The position numbers were made by a program, and so were the translations under genes. The notes below the pieces were generated by a model, which saw nothing but the letters and a program-made list of their open reading frames with translations, did no database searches and had not been told where the DNA came from. DNA of 64,000 nucleotides from COMBO-56-21 sp963705355 (GTDB taxonomy: Archaea > Thermoplasmatota > Thermoplasmata > UBA10834). Shown in pieces: positions 50,551 through 58,605 of this stretch (the stretch's first letter is position 1; each line of letters starts with the position of its first letter). The stretch covers positions 806,001 to 870,000 of the forward strand of contig OY970070.1 of NCBI GenBank assembly GCA_963705355.1, given 5' to 3'.

Positions 50551-52106
50551 ATGAGCAAAGTCAAGAAAGCATTAGTGAGCGTATCTGACAAGACCGGCCT
50601 GGTCGAATTCGCCAAGGGCCTTACGGATCTCGGAATTGAAATCCTGTCTACCGGCGGAACGATGGCCGCGCTTGAGAAAGCTGGCATACCTGTTATAGGG
50701 GTCTCGGAGGTAACGAAGTTCCCAGAGATGCTGGACGGGAGGGTCAAGACGCTCCACCCAGCAATCCACGGAGGCCTCCTGGCCATGAGGGAGAAGCCGG
50801 AGCACATGGAGGCGATCAAGAAGCACGGGATCGAGCCGATCGACATGGTGGTCGTGAACCTGTACCCGTTCGAGGCCACAGTCGCGAAGCCGGGGGTGAA
50901 GCTCGAGGACGCCATCGAGAACATCGATATCGGCGGTCCCTCGATGATAAGGTCGGCGGCGAAGAACAACTCTGCGGTGGCCGTCGTCACGAACCCCGCG
51001 ATGTATTCTCAGATACTCCAGGAACTGCAGGACAACGACTCCCATCTGTCGGATGAAACGCGCCACAAGCTGGCGCTGGAAGCTTTCAGGTCGACTGCAA
51101 GGTACGATTCGGCCATAGCCCAGTTCCTCGGCAAGGAGTTCGGAGGGGGGAGCTGTTCCCTAAGAGCCTCACACTGTCCTTCGAGAAGCTCGGGGACCTG
51201 AGATACGGAGAGAACCCGCACCAGAAGGCGGCCTTCTACAAGGATCTGTTCGACCAGACACCATTGAGCGTGGCGTCGGCCGACAAGCTCCACGGAAAGG
51301 AGATTTCATACTGCAACGTGATCGACCTCGATGCGGCGCTTGCAATCGTTTCTGACTTCGAGAAGCCGACCGTGGCGGTGATAAAGCACACGAACCCGTC
51401 CGGCGTGGCCTGCGCTGCAACCATCGGCGAAGCATTCAGGATCGCCTACAACGCCGATTCGCTGAGCGCGTTCGGGTGCGTCGTTGGGCTCAACAGACCG
51501 GTGAACATGGAGACCGCGAAGGAGATCGGCAGCCACTTCGTGGAGGCTGTGATAGCTCCGAGCTACGAGCCTGATGCTGAAAAGCATCTGGAATCCAAGA
51601 AGAACATCAGGCTGTTGAGAACCAATGTGCCCGTCAAGAGAGAGGATGGCAGGCTGTTCATGGCCAAGGTCAAAGGAGGCCTTTTGGTCCAGACAGATGC
51701 CTACACTGAACTCGACAAGTCCAAGCTGAAGGTCGTCACAAAGCGCGCGCCGACAGATGAGGAGATCGATTCGATGATATTCGGCGTCAAGATCTGCAGG
51801 CACATCAAGTCCAACACCATACTGCTTGTCAGGGGCGAGAGGACCGTCGGAGTCGGTGCTGGCCAGATGAGCAGAGTGGACTCGACCAAGATCGCGGGCA
51901 TGAAGGCGGGCGCCGAAGCGAAAGGCAGCATTCTCGTCTCCGATGCCTTCTTCCCGTTCAGGGACGGCATCGATGCTGCGGCGCAGGTCGGCGTGTCTGC
52001 CATCATCCAGCCAGGTGGATCCGTCAACGACGCTGAGGCCATCCAGGCGGCAGATGAGCACGGCATTTCGATGGTGTTCAGCGGGCTGAGACTCTTCAAA
52101 CACTGA
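50551..52106 (+). pseudogene. purH: purH, IMP cyclohydrolase/AICAR transformylase, frameshifted
   Basis: Performs the last two steps of IMP synthesis using 10-formyl-THF. The MGS-like cyclohydrolase half starts at ATG 50551 (VSVSDKTGLVEFAKGL, DGRVKTLHPAIHGGLL); the transformylase half continues in another frame (GENPHQKAAF, KHTNPSGVACA, RGERTVGVGAGQMSRVDS). The switch is at a run of six G (51145-51150): the first frame ends at 51201, the second resumes as ELFPKSLTLSFEKLGDL from 51150. One extra G would restore a normal protein of about 518 aa. Either a sequencing homopolymer error or a true mutation; all catalytic blocks are intact. Confidence 0.9.
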
Positions 52107-52144
52107 GGACCGAAAATCCGAGGAACCTCTTTCCTTTGGATCCT

Positions 52145-52825
52145 CTAAGGTCTGCCCCAGATCAGCGAAGCGCCCTCCACTTCCTCCTCCCTCTGGAAAT
52201 CGAACGGGACCCACTTGGGAGTGACAAGGACTCCCTTGAGGTAATTTATCCTGACGAATCTCCGGAAGCTCTGATCGACCTTGATCTCAAGGAGGCCGTC
52301 GGCGATCGACGAGAGAAGTGCGATCTGGTCCTCGTCCAGGATGTTGCGATGAACAAGAGCGGTCATCGTCCCACTGAACCTGGCCATGGTTGTGAGATCC
52401 CTGAAGAATCTGCCCATGGCGTTCAGATCGTGATGCATGAAGAGCGGCGTGAGCGAATCGAAGAGAACCTTGACAGGCTGTCCCCCGACCTTCTCGATTC
52501 CCTTCGTGACCGTCTCGAAGATATTGCTCAGGCTGGACAGGTCTCCGACTCTCAAAACGTTGAGGTCATCACCAGCATTGGGGAGAGGCGTGTAGGCGTC
52601 AATGATTGCCAGAGTCTTTTCGCTCTCGTGCTGGTAGGCATCTACGCCATACTCTAGCATCTGCTTTCGCACTCTATCCGGAGGGGTGTTCGCCTCGAGG
52701 AAAACGACCTTTTCCCCGGCCTTGAGGTACGTCGCGCCCAGATAGCAGCAGAACTCGAACATGCCTGCGCTCGGGTCGCCTATCACAAGGACCGCGTAGT
52801 TCTGAGGGAACATGGTCCGCTCCAT
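52145..52825 (-). CDS. RecA/KaiC-like protein with degenerate P-loop
   Basis: A 226-aa RecA-fold protein. The first strand ends in VIGDPSAGMFEFCCYLG, at the Walker A place but without the GKT/S lysine; Walker B is VKVLFDSLTPLFMHHD and later LVHRNILDEDQIALLSSIAD follows the KaiC-like order. Loss of the lysine suggests it binds without hydrolysing ATP, or works as a regulatory partner. It lies 25 bp after the larger KaiC-like gene and downstream of an HTH gene in the same direction. Confidence 0.8.
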   Translation of the reverse strand: MERTMFPQNYAVLVIGDPSAGMFEFCCYLGATYLKAGEKVVFLEANTPPDRVRKQMLEYGVDAYQHESEKTLAIIDAYTPLPNAGDDLNVLRVGDLSSLSNIFETVTKGIEKVGGQPVKVLFDSLTPLFMHHDLNAMGRFFRDLTTMARFSGTMTALVHRNILDEDQIALLSSIADGLLEIKVDQSFRRFVRINYLKGVLVTPKWVPFDFQREEEVEGASLIWGRP

Positions 52826-52850
52826 GGTGCCGAATGTGAGGTTCCGCCGC

Positions 52851-54428
52851 TCACAGAATCGGCACTAGCTTTGGCCTGAAATCTCCTGGTGCGGGATCGG
52901 TCATCGCGTGGGGGGCCGTGAACGGCTCCTCCCCTCTGATCATCGTGACCCCTGAGATCTTGTCGATCCTCAAGTGCGTGTGCGCCAGGTCCGACAGCCT
53001 GCTCGTGGACTTCACCGACGGCGTCACCGTTGCAACGAAGATTCCCTCGCTGTTCAGTAGCGAGGTCAGGAACTCCATCATCCCGTCGAGCACGCCCGCT
53101 CCGTAGATCGATTCCAGCGAGTCGAAGCCGATTATTGTGAGTACCGGCGACCCGGTGTTCCTCAGGTTGTACTGGACGTCCTGCCACTTCATGTCCACCT
53201 TTATGTCCTCGCCCTCCAGCGTCACTGAGTACGGCTTCGGGGCTCCCGCGGGCGCGTGCGGCTCCAGTATCCGGACGTTCTTGTCGAACGATTCGGCGCT
53301 GACGAATCCGAGCAGCTCCTCCCGAGCAGACTCGGCGCCCGTCTTCTTCGTCGGAATCCAAGCGACCCCCCTGTCCTGCGTGACCGAGTTGCAGATTATC
53401 GCGTTCTCGATCATGGCAGACGCCACGACTGGCACGCCCGGGCTCAGCTCGATCAGGATTATCGTGCCCTTCTTCAATCCGCCTTCGATCATTGAGTCCA
53501 AGTCGGCGTTGCCGGTGGACACGTGTCCGTTGTCATGGTCTGGGATCGCCTCGAACCGGACGGGTTTGCTGGGTTTCGCGTATCTCGAGTATTCGAAGGT
53601 CCTGACCCTGCCACCGAGCAGGGTGTAGACATACTTGGGCTGCCTTATCTCGCAGCCCCTCAGCTTGAGGATGTCGAGCTCCCTAATCCTCCTTCCAGTA
53701 GTGAAGTTCAGACTGAGATAGATGATGCCGTCGCCAAGGTAGTCCAGCAACGGGTCAGGTGTCTCCAGCACATAGACAAGATTGGTCCCGCAACCCTCTA
53801 CCAAGTCCCTCTGCAAGGCATTGATCAGCCTCGAAGGGGGAACGCCGTACTTCTCTGCAAGCGCATCGATGCTGTCGATGACGACCAGCGTGCGCTCAGG
53901 CAGAGCCTTGTCGACCACATCGTATGCCATCTCGATCTCGGGCATCATCGCGCCGACAGAGACGACTAGCTCGCCCTCGCCTGGGCCAGGCTCGGCCAAC
54001 GGCTCTTCGCCGCCGCTCTCGATTATTCCCTGGAGCCTCAGAAGCTCCTTGCGAGGGGACTTGACCTTCTCGCTCCTCAGCTCACCCTTGATGGCGGCGA
54101 GGCCGAGCAGGATCTTCTCTACCTGCTGCTCGGAGTCGCCCTTCTTCCTGACCTTCTTCCTGGCCTTGAGTATCTCTCCTTCCCTGACCTTGTCCAGCAG
54201 CCATGGGAACTGGTTGAACAGCGATTGATCGGAGACCCTGGTGGACATGTAATAGCTCTGCTGCACGGCGGCCATCTCCTCGATCAACTGAAGAGCGAGT
54301 GTGGTCTTGCCCGTTCCAGCCATGCCTCTCAATATGAGGGAGTGTCCTCCGGGACTCGACAGGAATCTCATGATATCTTTCGGGAATGTCGCAGTCGCCG
54401 CAGCCACAGCTTCCTTCTTCTCTGCCAT
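52851..54428 (-). CDS. Two-domain KaiC/GvpD-like ATPase
   Basis: A 525-aa protein with two RecA-like domains. Domain 1 has an intact Walker A GMAGTGKTT (35-43) and Walker B LPERTLVVIDSIDAL; it carries a charged insertion about 85-150. Domain 2 (from about 295, GNADLDSMIEGGLKKGTIIL) has ELSPGVPVVA in place of a P-loop, so only the first is likely to hydrolyse ATP. The domain order resembles KaiC and the gas-vesicle regulator GvpD. Position between an HTH regulator and a degenerate RecA-like protein suggests signalling rather than DNA repair. Confidence 0.82.
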   Translation of the reverse strand: MAEKKEAVAAATATFPKDIMRFLSSPGGHSLILRGMAGTGKTTLALQLIEEMAAVQQSYYMSTRVSDQSLFNQFPWLLDKVREGEILKARKKVRKKGDSEQQVEKILLGLAAIKGELRSEKVKSPRKELLRLQGIIESGGEEPLAEPGPGEGELVVSVGAMMPEIEMAYDVVDKALPERTLVVIDSIDALAEKYGVPPSRLINALQRDLVEGCGTNLVYVLETPDPLLDYLGDGIIYLSLNFTTGRRIRELDILKLRGCEIRQPKYVYTLLGGRVRTFEYSRYAKPSKPVRFEAIPDHDNGHVSTGNADLDSMIEGGLKKGTIILIELSPGVPVVASAMIENAIICNSVTQDRGVAWIPTKKTGAESAREELLGFVSAESFDKNVRILEPHAPAGAPKPYSVTLEGEDIKVDMKWQDVQYNLRNTGSPVLTIIGFDSLESIYGAGVLDGMMEFLTSLLNSEGIFVATVTPSVKSTSRLSDLAHTHLRIDKISGVTMIRGEEPFTAPHAMTDPAPGDFRPKLVPIL

Positions 54429-54452
54429 TTTTCCTCAACTCCTGGGTTTTGA

Positions 54453-54848
54453 TTAACGCTCCTTGGGCCTGAGCAGACCTCCGGCCAGTGCTTCTTCATC
54501 TTCTTCTTGGATGAGCTTGATCTCTTTCCACTCTCCCCCGAAATCCTGTATCTGGCCGGTCACCATCTGAAACCGGACCCTGAGCTTTCCCCCCTCGAAG
54601 AATATGTAGGCATTCCTCAGCTGGGAGAGATACAAGACTATCCTCTTGCCCTGCTGCGTGAGAGCGCGTTCGACCGGCTTCAGCAGGCCCGCCTTCTCGA
54701 GCACGTGTATTCTCCGGTAGCACGCGGCTATGGGGATGTTCAGCTTCGCGCTCAGCTCGAGCGCGTGCTTGGGCTTGCGAGAGCAGGCGACCAGAATCTT
54801 GGCAGCATATGTATCCATTATGAGTCGAGATGCCTCGATAGGGTCCAA
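54453..54848 (-). CDS. Winged-helix HTH regulator (ArsR-like)
   Basis: A 131-aa protein whose first 75 residues form a winged helix: AAKILVACSRKPKHALELSA, KLNIPIAACYRRIHVLEKAG with the recognition helix, then LTQQGKRIVLYLSQ as wing. The C-terminal 55 residues (YIFFEGGKLRVRFQMVTGQI, then an acidic EEDEEAL) form a small beta region. It is first in a run with the two KaiC-like genes, 24 bp ahead, so it probably is a partner or target of that ATPase. The nearest TATA-like element (54970-54980) is about 120 bp upstream. Confidence 0.8.
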   Translation of the reverse strand: MDPIEASRLIMDTYAAKILVACSRKPKHALELSAKLNIPIAACYRRIHVLEKAGLLKPVERALTQQGKRIVLYLSQLRNAYIFFEGGKLRVRFQMVTGQIQDFGGEWKEIKLIQEEDEEALAGGLLRPKER

Positions 54849-54968
54849 ACCCTTGACCTCCGTACTGCCGGCGTTGGGCGGAGAATCGCAATCATCATCA
54901 AGTGGGGGGCCGCTCCGCGGAACGCGAACAATAGTAGATTCAGTTGTATTGAGCGAATGTACTCCTGT

Positions 54969-54980
54969 TATTAAATACTC
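54969..54980. promoter_or_regulatory. A/T-rich bidirectional TATA-like element
   Basis: TTATTAAATACT lies in the divergent spacer between the HTH gene and the DUF35 gene and reads as a TATA box on both strands. Leaders would be about 100 bases each way, so it may not be the only promoter here. Confidence 0.35.
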
Positions 54981-55096
54981 TTTCGATAGCCTGGATTGTT
55001 GTGCGTGGGCACGCGCGCAAACATTAATATCAAGTCGGTGTCAGTTATGTCAAATGCCCTGGCGAGAGACGCCTCGGCGATCGGAAGGCATTTGCG

Positions 55097-55423
55097 ATGA
55101 AGGGGTCGAAATGCAGGTGCGGTTTTGCCACGATATCACAGAGGGGAGTCTGCCCTCGATGCGGCAAGAAGATGAGGCAGTCCGAATGGCCAGACGAGGG
55201 GAGAGTGCTCTCGTTCGCGCGTCTGCAGACCATTCCAGAAGGCCTTGCCGATCCCTACAACCTGGTGCTTGTGGCAATCGAGAAGGGCCCGAAGCTGATC
55301 TGTTGGACGTCCGGAACGCTGAGAGAAGATGATCCAGTGACCATTGTCGAACTGAAGGGCAAGCTGTTCTGCAGTCCGAAGTCCGAGCTCACTTTCAAGT
55401 TGGACGAGCCGGTCAAAGCTTGA
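55097..55423 (+). CDS. DUF35-type zinc ribbon/OB-fold protein
   Basis: A 108-aa protein with an N-terminal zinc ribbon (C6, C8, C19, C22) followed by an OB fold (VLSFARLQTIPEGLADPYNL, then VAIEKGPKLICWTSG). This is the DUF35 layout; relatives bind acyl-CoA and aid thiolase or HMG-CoA synthase in archaeal mevalonate synthesis. No thiolase gene is adjacent here, so the partner is unknown. Its end overlaps the convergent ACT-domain gene by 11 bp. Confidence 0.85.
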   Translation: MKGSKCRCGFATISQRGVCPRCGKKMRQSEWPDEGRVLSFARLQTIPEGLADPYNLVLVAIEKGPKLICWTSGTLREDDPVTIVELKGKLFCSPKSELTFKLDEPVKA

Positions 55424-56342
55424 CGGACTCGGCCGAGATCATTTTGAAGGTCGGACCGAGACCAGAGATCCGCCTGCCGATGATCTCTGAAAGATCCCCC
55501 TTGGTCTTCGCGGATGCGGCTCTGACATCGATTACAAGGTCGCAGCTCATGCGCTCGTAGTAGACCAGCACGTTCGTGTAACCCGCAAGGACATTGATGC
55601 TCTCTTCCCCCAACGCCTTCATGATTTCGTGGATTGCGCCAGGCCTGTCCGGCAGATCGATCGACAGCTTCATCAGCTTTGAATCGTCGTTGAGGAAGGC
55701 GATCGAGAGGATCCAGGAGTCCGGCTCACCGATCAGCATTATCGGCGCGGAGTTCTTGCCGAGGAAATTGACGTAGGCTTGGGGCAGCTCGAAGATGCCG
55801 TTTTTGATAATGCTCGCTTTCTTTTCCGTCTTCCTGAGCGCCTTAGTCTTTATCGTGGCGTTTTCGACTGCCGCGCCACGCGTGTATCTCGTTGCCAGGT
55901 CCGATGCTTCTGCGGACAGGCAATCGACCATCGTCAGGTTCGGGTCATTCCCCGTCTTGGCGTCGTCGAACTCCTTCTTCAGGGAGAGCGAGTCCCCGAA
56001 GAACGACAGGTCGACCAGCATCTCCCAGACCATGACGATGTTCGGGACTGAGCTCACAGTCTCCGAGTTCAGGATATCTACGTTCCTCGTCTTCAGGAAA
56101 TTCGCGGCCTGAGCGAGCGCGCCAGGCTCATCTCTCACCTGGAACGTTACATACGCGATCTCTCTGTAGTTCTCCGGACCGAAGTTGGAGAGGACTATCT
56201 CGTAGCTGCTCTTGCCGTCGATCTCATACTTGAACATCGAGCTGAAGACCTCGCTCCCGTCCACAATCCCGAGCGGTTCGCCGACCTTCTCGCTGATCTT
56301 GATCTTGCCTGACTCCATCCGTCCGAAGTCCCAGAGCTTCAC
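55413..56342 (-). CDS. Protein with two ACT domains
   Basis: A 309-aa protein. One ACT domain spans about 62-140 (IAYVTFQVRDEPGALAQAAN FLKT, written in two parts) and a second about 225-300 (LSIDLPDRPGAIHEIMKALG). The middle contains an SVPNIVMVWEML strand and a helix-rich linker. ACT domains bind amino acids or other small ligands. No catalytic or DNA-binding domain is obvious, so it may be an allosteric sensor or act with a partner. It is convergent with the DUF35 gene. Confidence 0.8.
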   Translation of the reverse strand: MKLWDFGRMESGKIKISEKVGEPLGIVDGSEVFSSMFKYEIDGKSSYEIVLSNFGPENYREIAYVTFQVRDEPGALAQAANFLKTRNVDILNSETVSSVPNIVMVWEMLVDLSFFGDSLSLKKEFDDAKTGNDPNLTMVDCLSAEASDLATRYTRGAAVENATIKTKALRKTEKKASIIKNGIFELPQAYVNFLGKNSAPIMLIGEPDSWILSIAFLNDDSKLMKLSIDLPDRPGAIHEIMKALGEESINVLAGYTNVLVYYERMSCDLVIDVRAASAKTKGDLSEIIGRRISGLGPTFKMISAESVKL

Positions 56343-56403
56343 TCCTCTCCCCTCTATTGCTCGAAAAGCGCATCCGACAGATAAAGATGTTGAGGCGATT
56401 CCG

Positions 56404-56793
56404 TTACTTCGGAGAGAAAATGTACAAGGTCGGCACCCTGTGCTTCAGCCCGGTCCAGTAACCGCAGACGAGGCACTTGTAGCCCTGCGTGACCATGCCC
56501 CCGTAGACTGTGAGATTCCGGAGGCGCTTGGTCTTGCCGCCGCAGACAGGACATGCCCCCGCCTTCGTTTTCTCCTTAGAATCGCGCCCGTGGATCTCGA
56601 TGGATGCAAGGTCGTTCTGAATAGCTAGCCTCCGCACCCGCTCTTCGCTCACAGCGTAGTCGGCATCGTGCCTGTGGAGCTCCTTCAAGACGAGCTCAGT
56701 CATCTTCCGCTGGGAGCTGACGACGCCGTGCCTGTGGAGGGCGTCCTTGATACCATCCAAGACTTCCGTGTCAGAGGGCTTCCGGTAGGCCAT
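56404..56793 (-). CDS. HTH plus zinc-ribbon protein of unknown function
   Basis: A 129-aa protein. The N-terminal half is helical, with a likely winged helix (VLDGIKDALHRHGVVSSQRK; EERVRRLAIQNDLASIEIHG), and the C-terminal half is a zinc ribbon with ACPVCGGKTK and YKCLVCGY. This suggests an archaeal nucleic-acid-binding protein, possibly a transcription factor. I do not recognise a named family. It is divergent from the cyclic-diphosphoglycerate-synthetase-like gene, with 116 bp between them. Confidence 0.75.
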   Translation of the reverse strand: MAYRKPSDTEVLDGIKDALHRHGVVSSQRKMTELVLKELHRHDADYAVSEERVRRLAIQNDLASIEIHGRDSKEKTKAGACPVCGGKTKRLRNLTVYGGMVTQGYKCLVCGYWTGLKHRVPTLYIFSPK

Positions 56794-56909
56794 CGAGACA
56801 TGATGGCCATCCGCTTACGAATACCTTTCCACAAAGTACTGACTAAGGTCGTTAGTGGGGAAGAAATATAAGACCGCAGGAGCTACCCGCGGGCCAAGGT
56901 GTAGAGGGC

Positions 56910-58220
56910 ATGCGAGCGAAAGTCATCATCATGGGGGCTGCCGGAAGGGACTTCCACAACTTCAACGTGTACTTCCGGGACAACGCCAACTACGAAGTAG
57001 TGGCATTCACCGCCACGCAGATACCGAACATCGAGGGGAGGAAATACCCCGCCAGCCTTGCGGGGAAGCTCTACCCGAGGGGTATCGATATCTACCCCGA
57101 GAAGAACCTGCCCGAGCTGATCAAGAAGTTTGGGGCGGAGCAGGTCGTGCTGGCCTACTCGGACCTGAGCCATCTGGATGTGATGCACAAGGCGTCCCTG
57201 GTGAACGCCGTGGGCGCGGACTTCCGGCTGATGGGCATGAACCAGACGGCCCTGAAGTCAAAGGTGCCCGTCATCGCGGTGTGCGCCGTCAGGACCGGCT
57301 CGGGCAAGAGCCAGACCACGAGGGCCATCGCGTCGATCCTGCGGGCGAAGGGAAGACGAGTCGTCGCGATCCGACACCCAATGCCTTACGGAGACCTCGA
57401 GAAGCAGGCGGTCCAGAGATACGCAACCTATGCAGACCTCGACAAGAACGATTGCACGATCGAGGAGAGGGAGGAGTACGAACCGCACATAGACAAGGGC
57501 ATAATCGTCTATGCGGGCGTCGATTACGAGAAGATCCTGAGACAGGCCGAGAAGGAAGCCGATGTCATCCTGTGGGACGGAGGCAACAACGACACGCCGT
57601 TCTATGTCCCGAACCTGCACATAGTGGTCGCGGATCCGCACAGGGCGGAGCACGCGAGGCTCTATTATCCCGGCGAGACGAACATCCGCATGGCGGATGT
57701 CGTCATAATCAACAAGGTCGATACTGCGCAGCCGAAGGACGTCGAGCTGGTGAAGCAGATCGTCGAGGAGCTCAACCCGAAGGCGAAGATCATCAAGGCA
57801 GCGTCGCCCGTGACCGTCGAGGACTCAAAGGCGATCAAGGGCAAGACCGTGCTCGTGATCGAGGACGGGCCGACCGTCACGCACGGCGGGATGAAGTTCG
57901 GCGCGGGATTCATAGCCGCGCAGAACTCGGGCGCCAAAAAGATCATCGACCCGAGGCCGTTTGCGGTCAACTCGATCAAGGACACATTCGCGAAGTACGG
58001 GCATCTCGAGAATGTGCTGCCGGCCATGGGCTACGGCAACCACCAGATCAAGGACCTGCAGGACACGATCAACGCCGCAAAGTGCGATGTGGTCGTGTCA
58101 GGAACGCCGATAGACCTGAACAGGATCCTGAAGGCCAACAAGCCGTTGATCAGGGTCAGGTACGAGCTCCAGGTGCTGAAGGGCGAGACGAGGCTCGAGG
58201 ACATATTGACCAAGTTCTGA
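56910..58220 (+). CDS. Cyclic 2,3-diphosphoglycerate synthetase-like NTPase
   Basis: A 436-aa P-loop protein of the family that includes archaeal cyclic 2,3-diphosphoglycerate synthetase (COG2403-like). P-loop AVRTGSGKSQTTRAI (126-140), an N-terminal Rossmann-like domain starting KVIIMGAAGRDFHNFNVYF, Walker B-like VILWDGGNNDTPFYVPNLHI, and GTPase-like NKVDTAQPKD. If true cPGS, it forms an intramolecular phosphoanhydride used as thermoprotectant or phosphate store; many homologues are uncharacterised. A TATA-like AAATATAAG lies about 40 bp upstream. Confidence 0.82.
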   Translation: MRAKVIIMGAAGRDFHNFNVYFRDNANYEVVAFTATQIPNIEGRKYPASLAGKLYPRGIDIYPEKNLPELIKKFGAEQVVLAYSDLSHLDVMHKASLVNAVGADFRLMGMNQTALKSKVPVIAVCAVRTGSGKSQTTRAIASILRAKGRRVVAIRHPMPYGDLEKQAVQRYATYADLDKNDCTIEEREEYEPHIDKGIIVYAGVDYEKILRQAEKEADVILWDGGNNDTPFYVPNLHIVVADPHRAEHARLYYPGETNIRMADVVIINKVDTAQPKDVELVKQIVEELNPKAKIIKAASPVTVEDSKAIKGKTVLVIEDGPTVTHGGMKFGAGFIAAQNSGAKKIIDPRPFAVNSIKDTFAKYGHLENVLPAMGYGNHQIKDLQDTINAAKCDVVVSGTPIDLNRILKANKPLIRVRYELQVLKGETRLEDILTKF

Positions 58221-58261
58221 GGGCGAAAACGGTTAAGAGCGCCCGCGGGGATTACCGCCCC

Positions 58262-58368
58262 GCGGGAGTAGCTAAGCCAGGCCAAAGGCGCAGGACTTAA
58301 GGTCCTGTTGATCGGGATGGGCAATTCTGTCTCATAGGAGTCCGGGGGTTCAAATCCCCTCTCCCGCA
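58262..58368 (+). tRNA. tRNA-Leu (TAA), probable 22-base intron
   Basis: Acceptor strands GCGGGAG (58262-58268) and CTCCCGC (58361-58367) pair fully; discriminator A at 58368; CCA not encoded. T arm GGGGG-TTCAAAT-CCCCT. The anticodon stem CAGGA (58291-58295) can pair with TCCTG (58303-58307) or, after removal of 58302-58323, with TTCTG (58325-58329). The second option leaves an 85-base mature tRNA with a normal 14-base variable arm, so an intron after position 37 is the best model. The anticodon is TAA. Confidence 0.9.
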
Positions 58369-58404
58369 CAATCATGTCGTGCCGGACTGACATCTAGGTT
58401 TTTT

Positions 58405-58449
58405 ATTGAAATCAGAGAAAGAATCTCTGGCTCGACCTGGGTTCAAATC
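58405..58449 (+). repeat. Direct repeat, left copy, with tRNA T-loop
   Basis: A 45-bp stretch repeated at 60668-60712 with 39 of 45 identical bases; the last 24 bases (58426-58449) are identical and end in GGGTTCAAATC, the T-loop consensus of tRNA. Locally the sequence also forms perfect 8-bp inverted repeats (AATCAGAG with CTCTGATT, and TCTGGCTC with GAGCCAGA). It looks like a shortened tRNA remnant. Confidence 0.7.
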
Positions 58450-58537
58450 ACCTCTGATTGAAAAAGAGCCAGACTTTCGAGCTCAACCCCTCCTCCCACT
58501 GTCATAACGAACCGCAAACGAGTCAACCGGTTCAGTT

Positions 58538-58559
58538 CGCGGAAAAGTATATTTCCGCG
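58538..58559 (+). promoter_or_regulatory. Palindromic operator candidate over the ABC operon TATA box
   Basis: Perfect 8-bp arms CGCGGAAA and TTTCCGCG flank a six-base centre AGTATA, which is itself the only TATA-like element upstream of the ABC operon (start 58606). A dimeric regulator bound here would block TBP. A smaller palindrome, AACCGGTT, lies at 58525-58532. Confidence 0.6.
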
Positions 58560-58605
58560 TCTCAACTGACAAGTCTAGACGCTTCTCAAGCGGGGTAGTT
58601 TTGCT

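Noticed and set aside
51130..51201. Programmed -1 frameshift in purH
   Set aside because: The G6 run would allow slipping, but there is no clear downstream stem or pseudoknot and homopolymer error is simpler; kept only as an alternative.
58405..58475. Functional tRNA gene
   Set aside because: Only a T-arm-like part and one outer stem are present; D and anticodon arms are missing.
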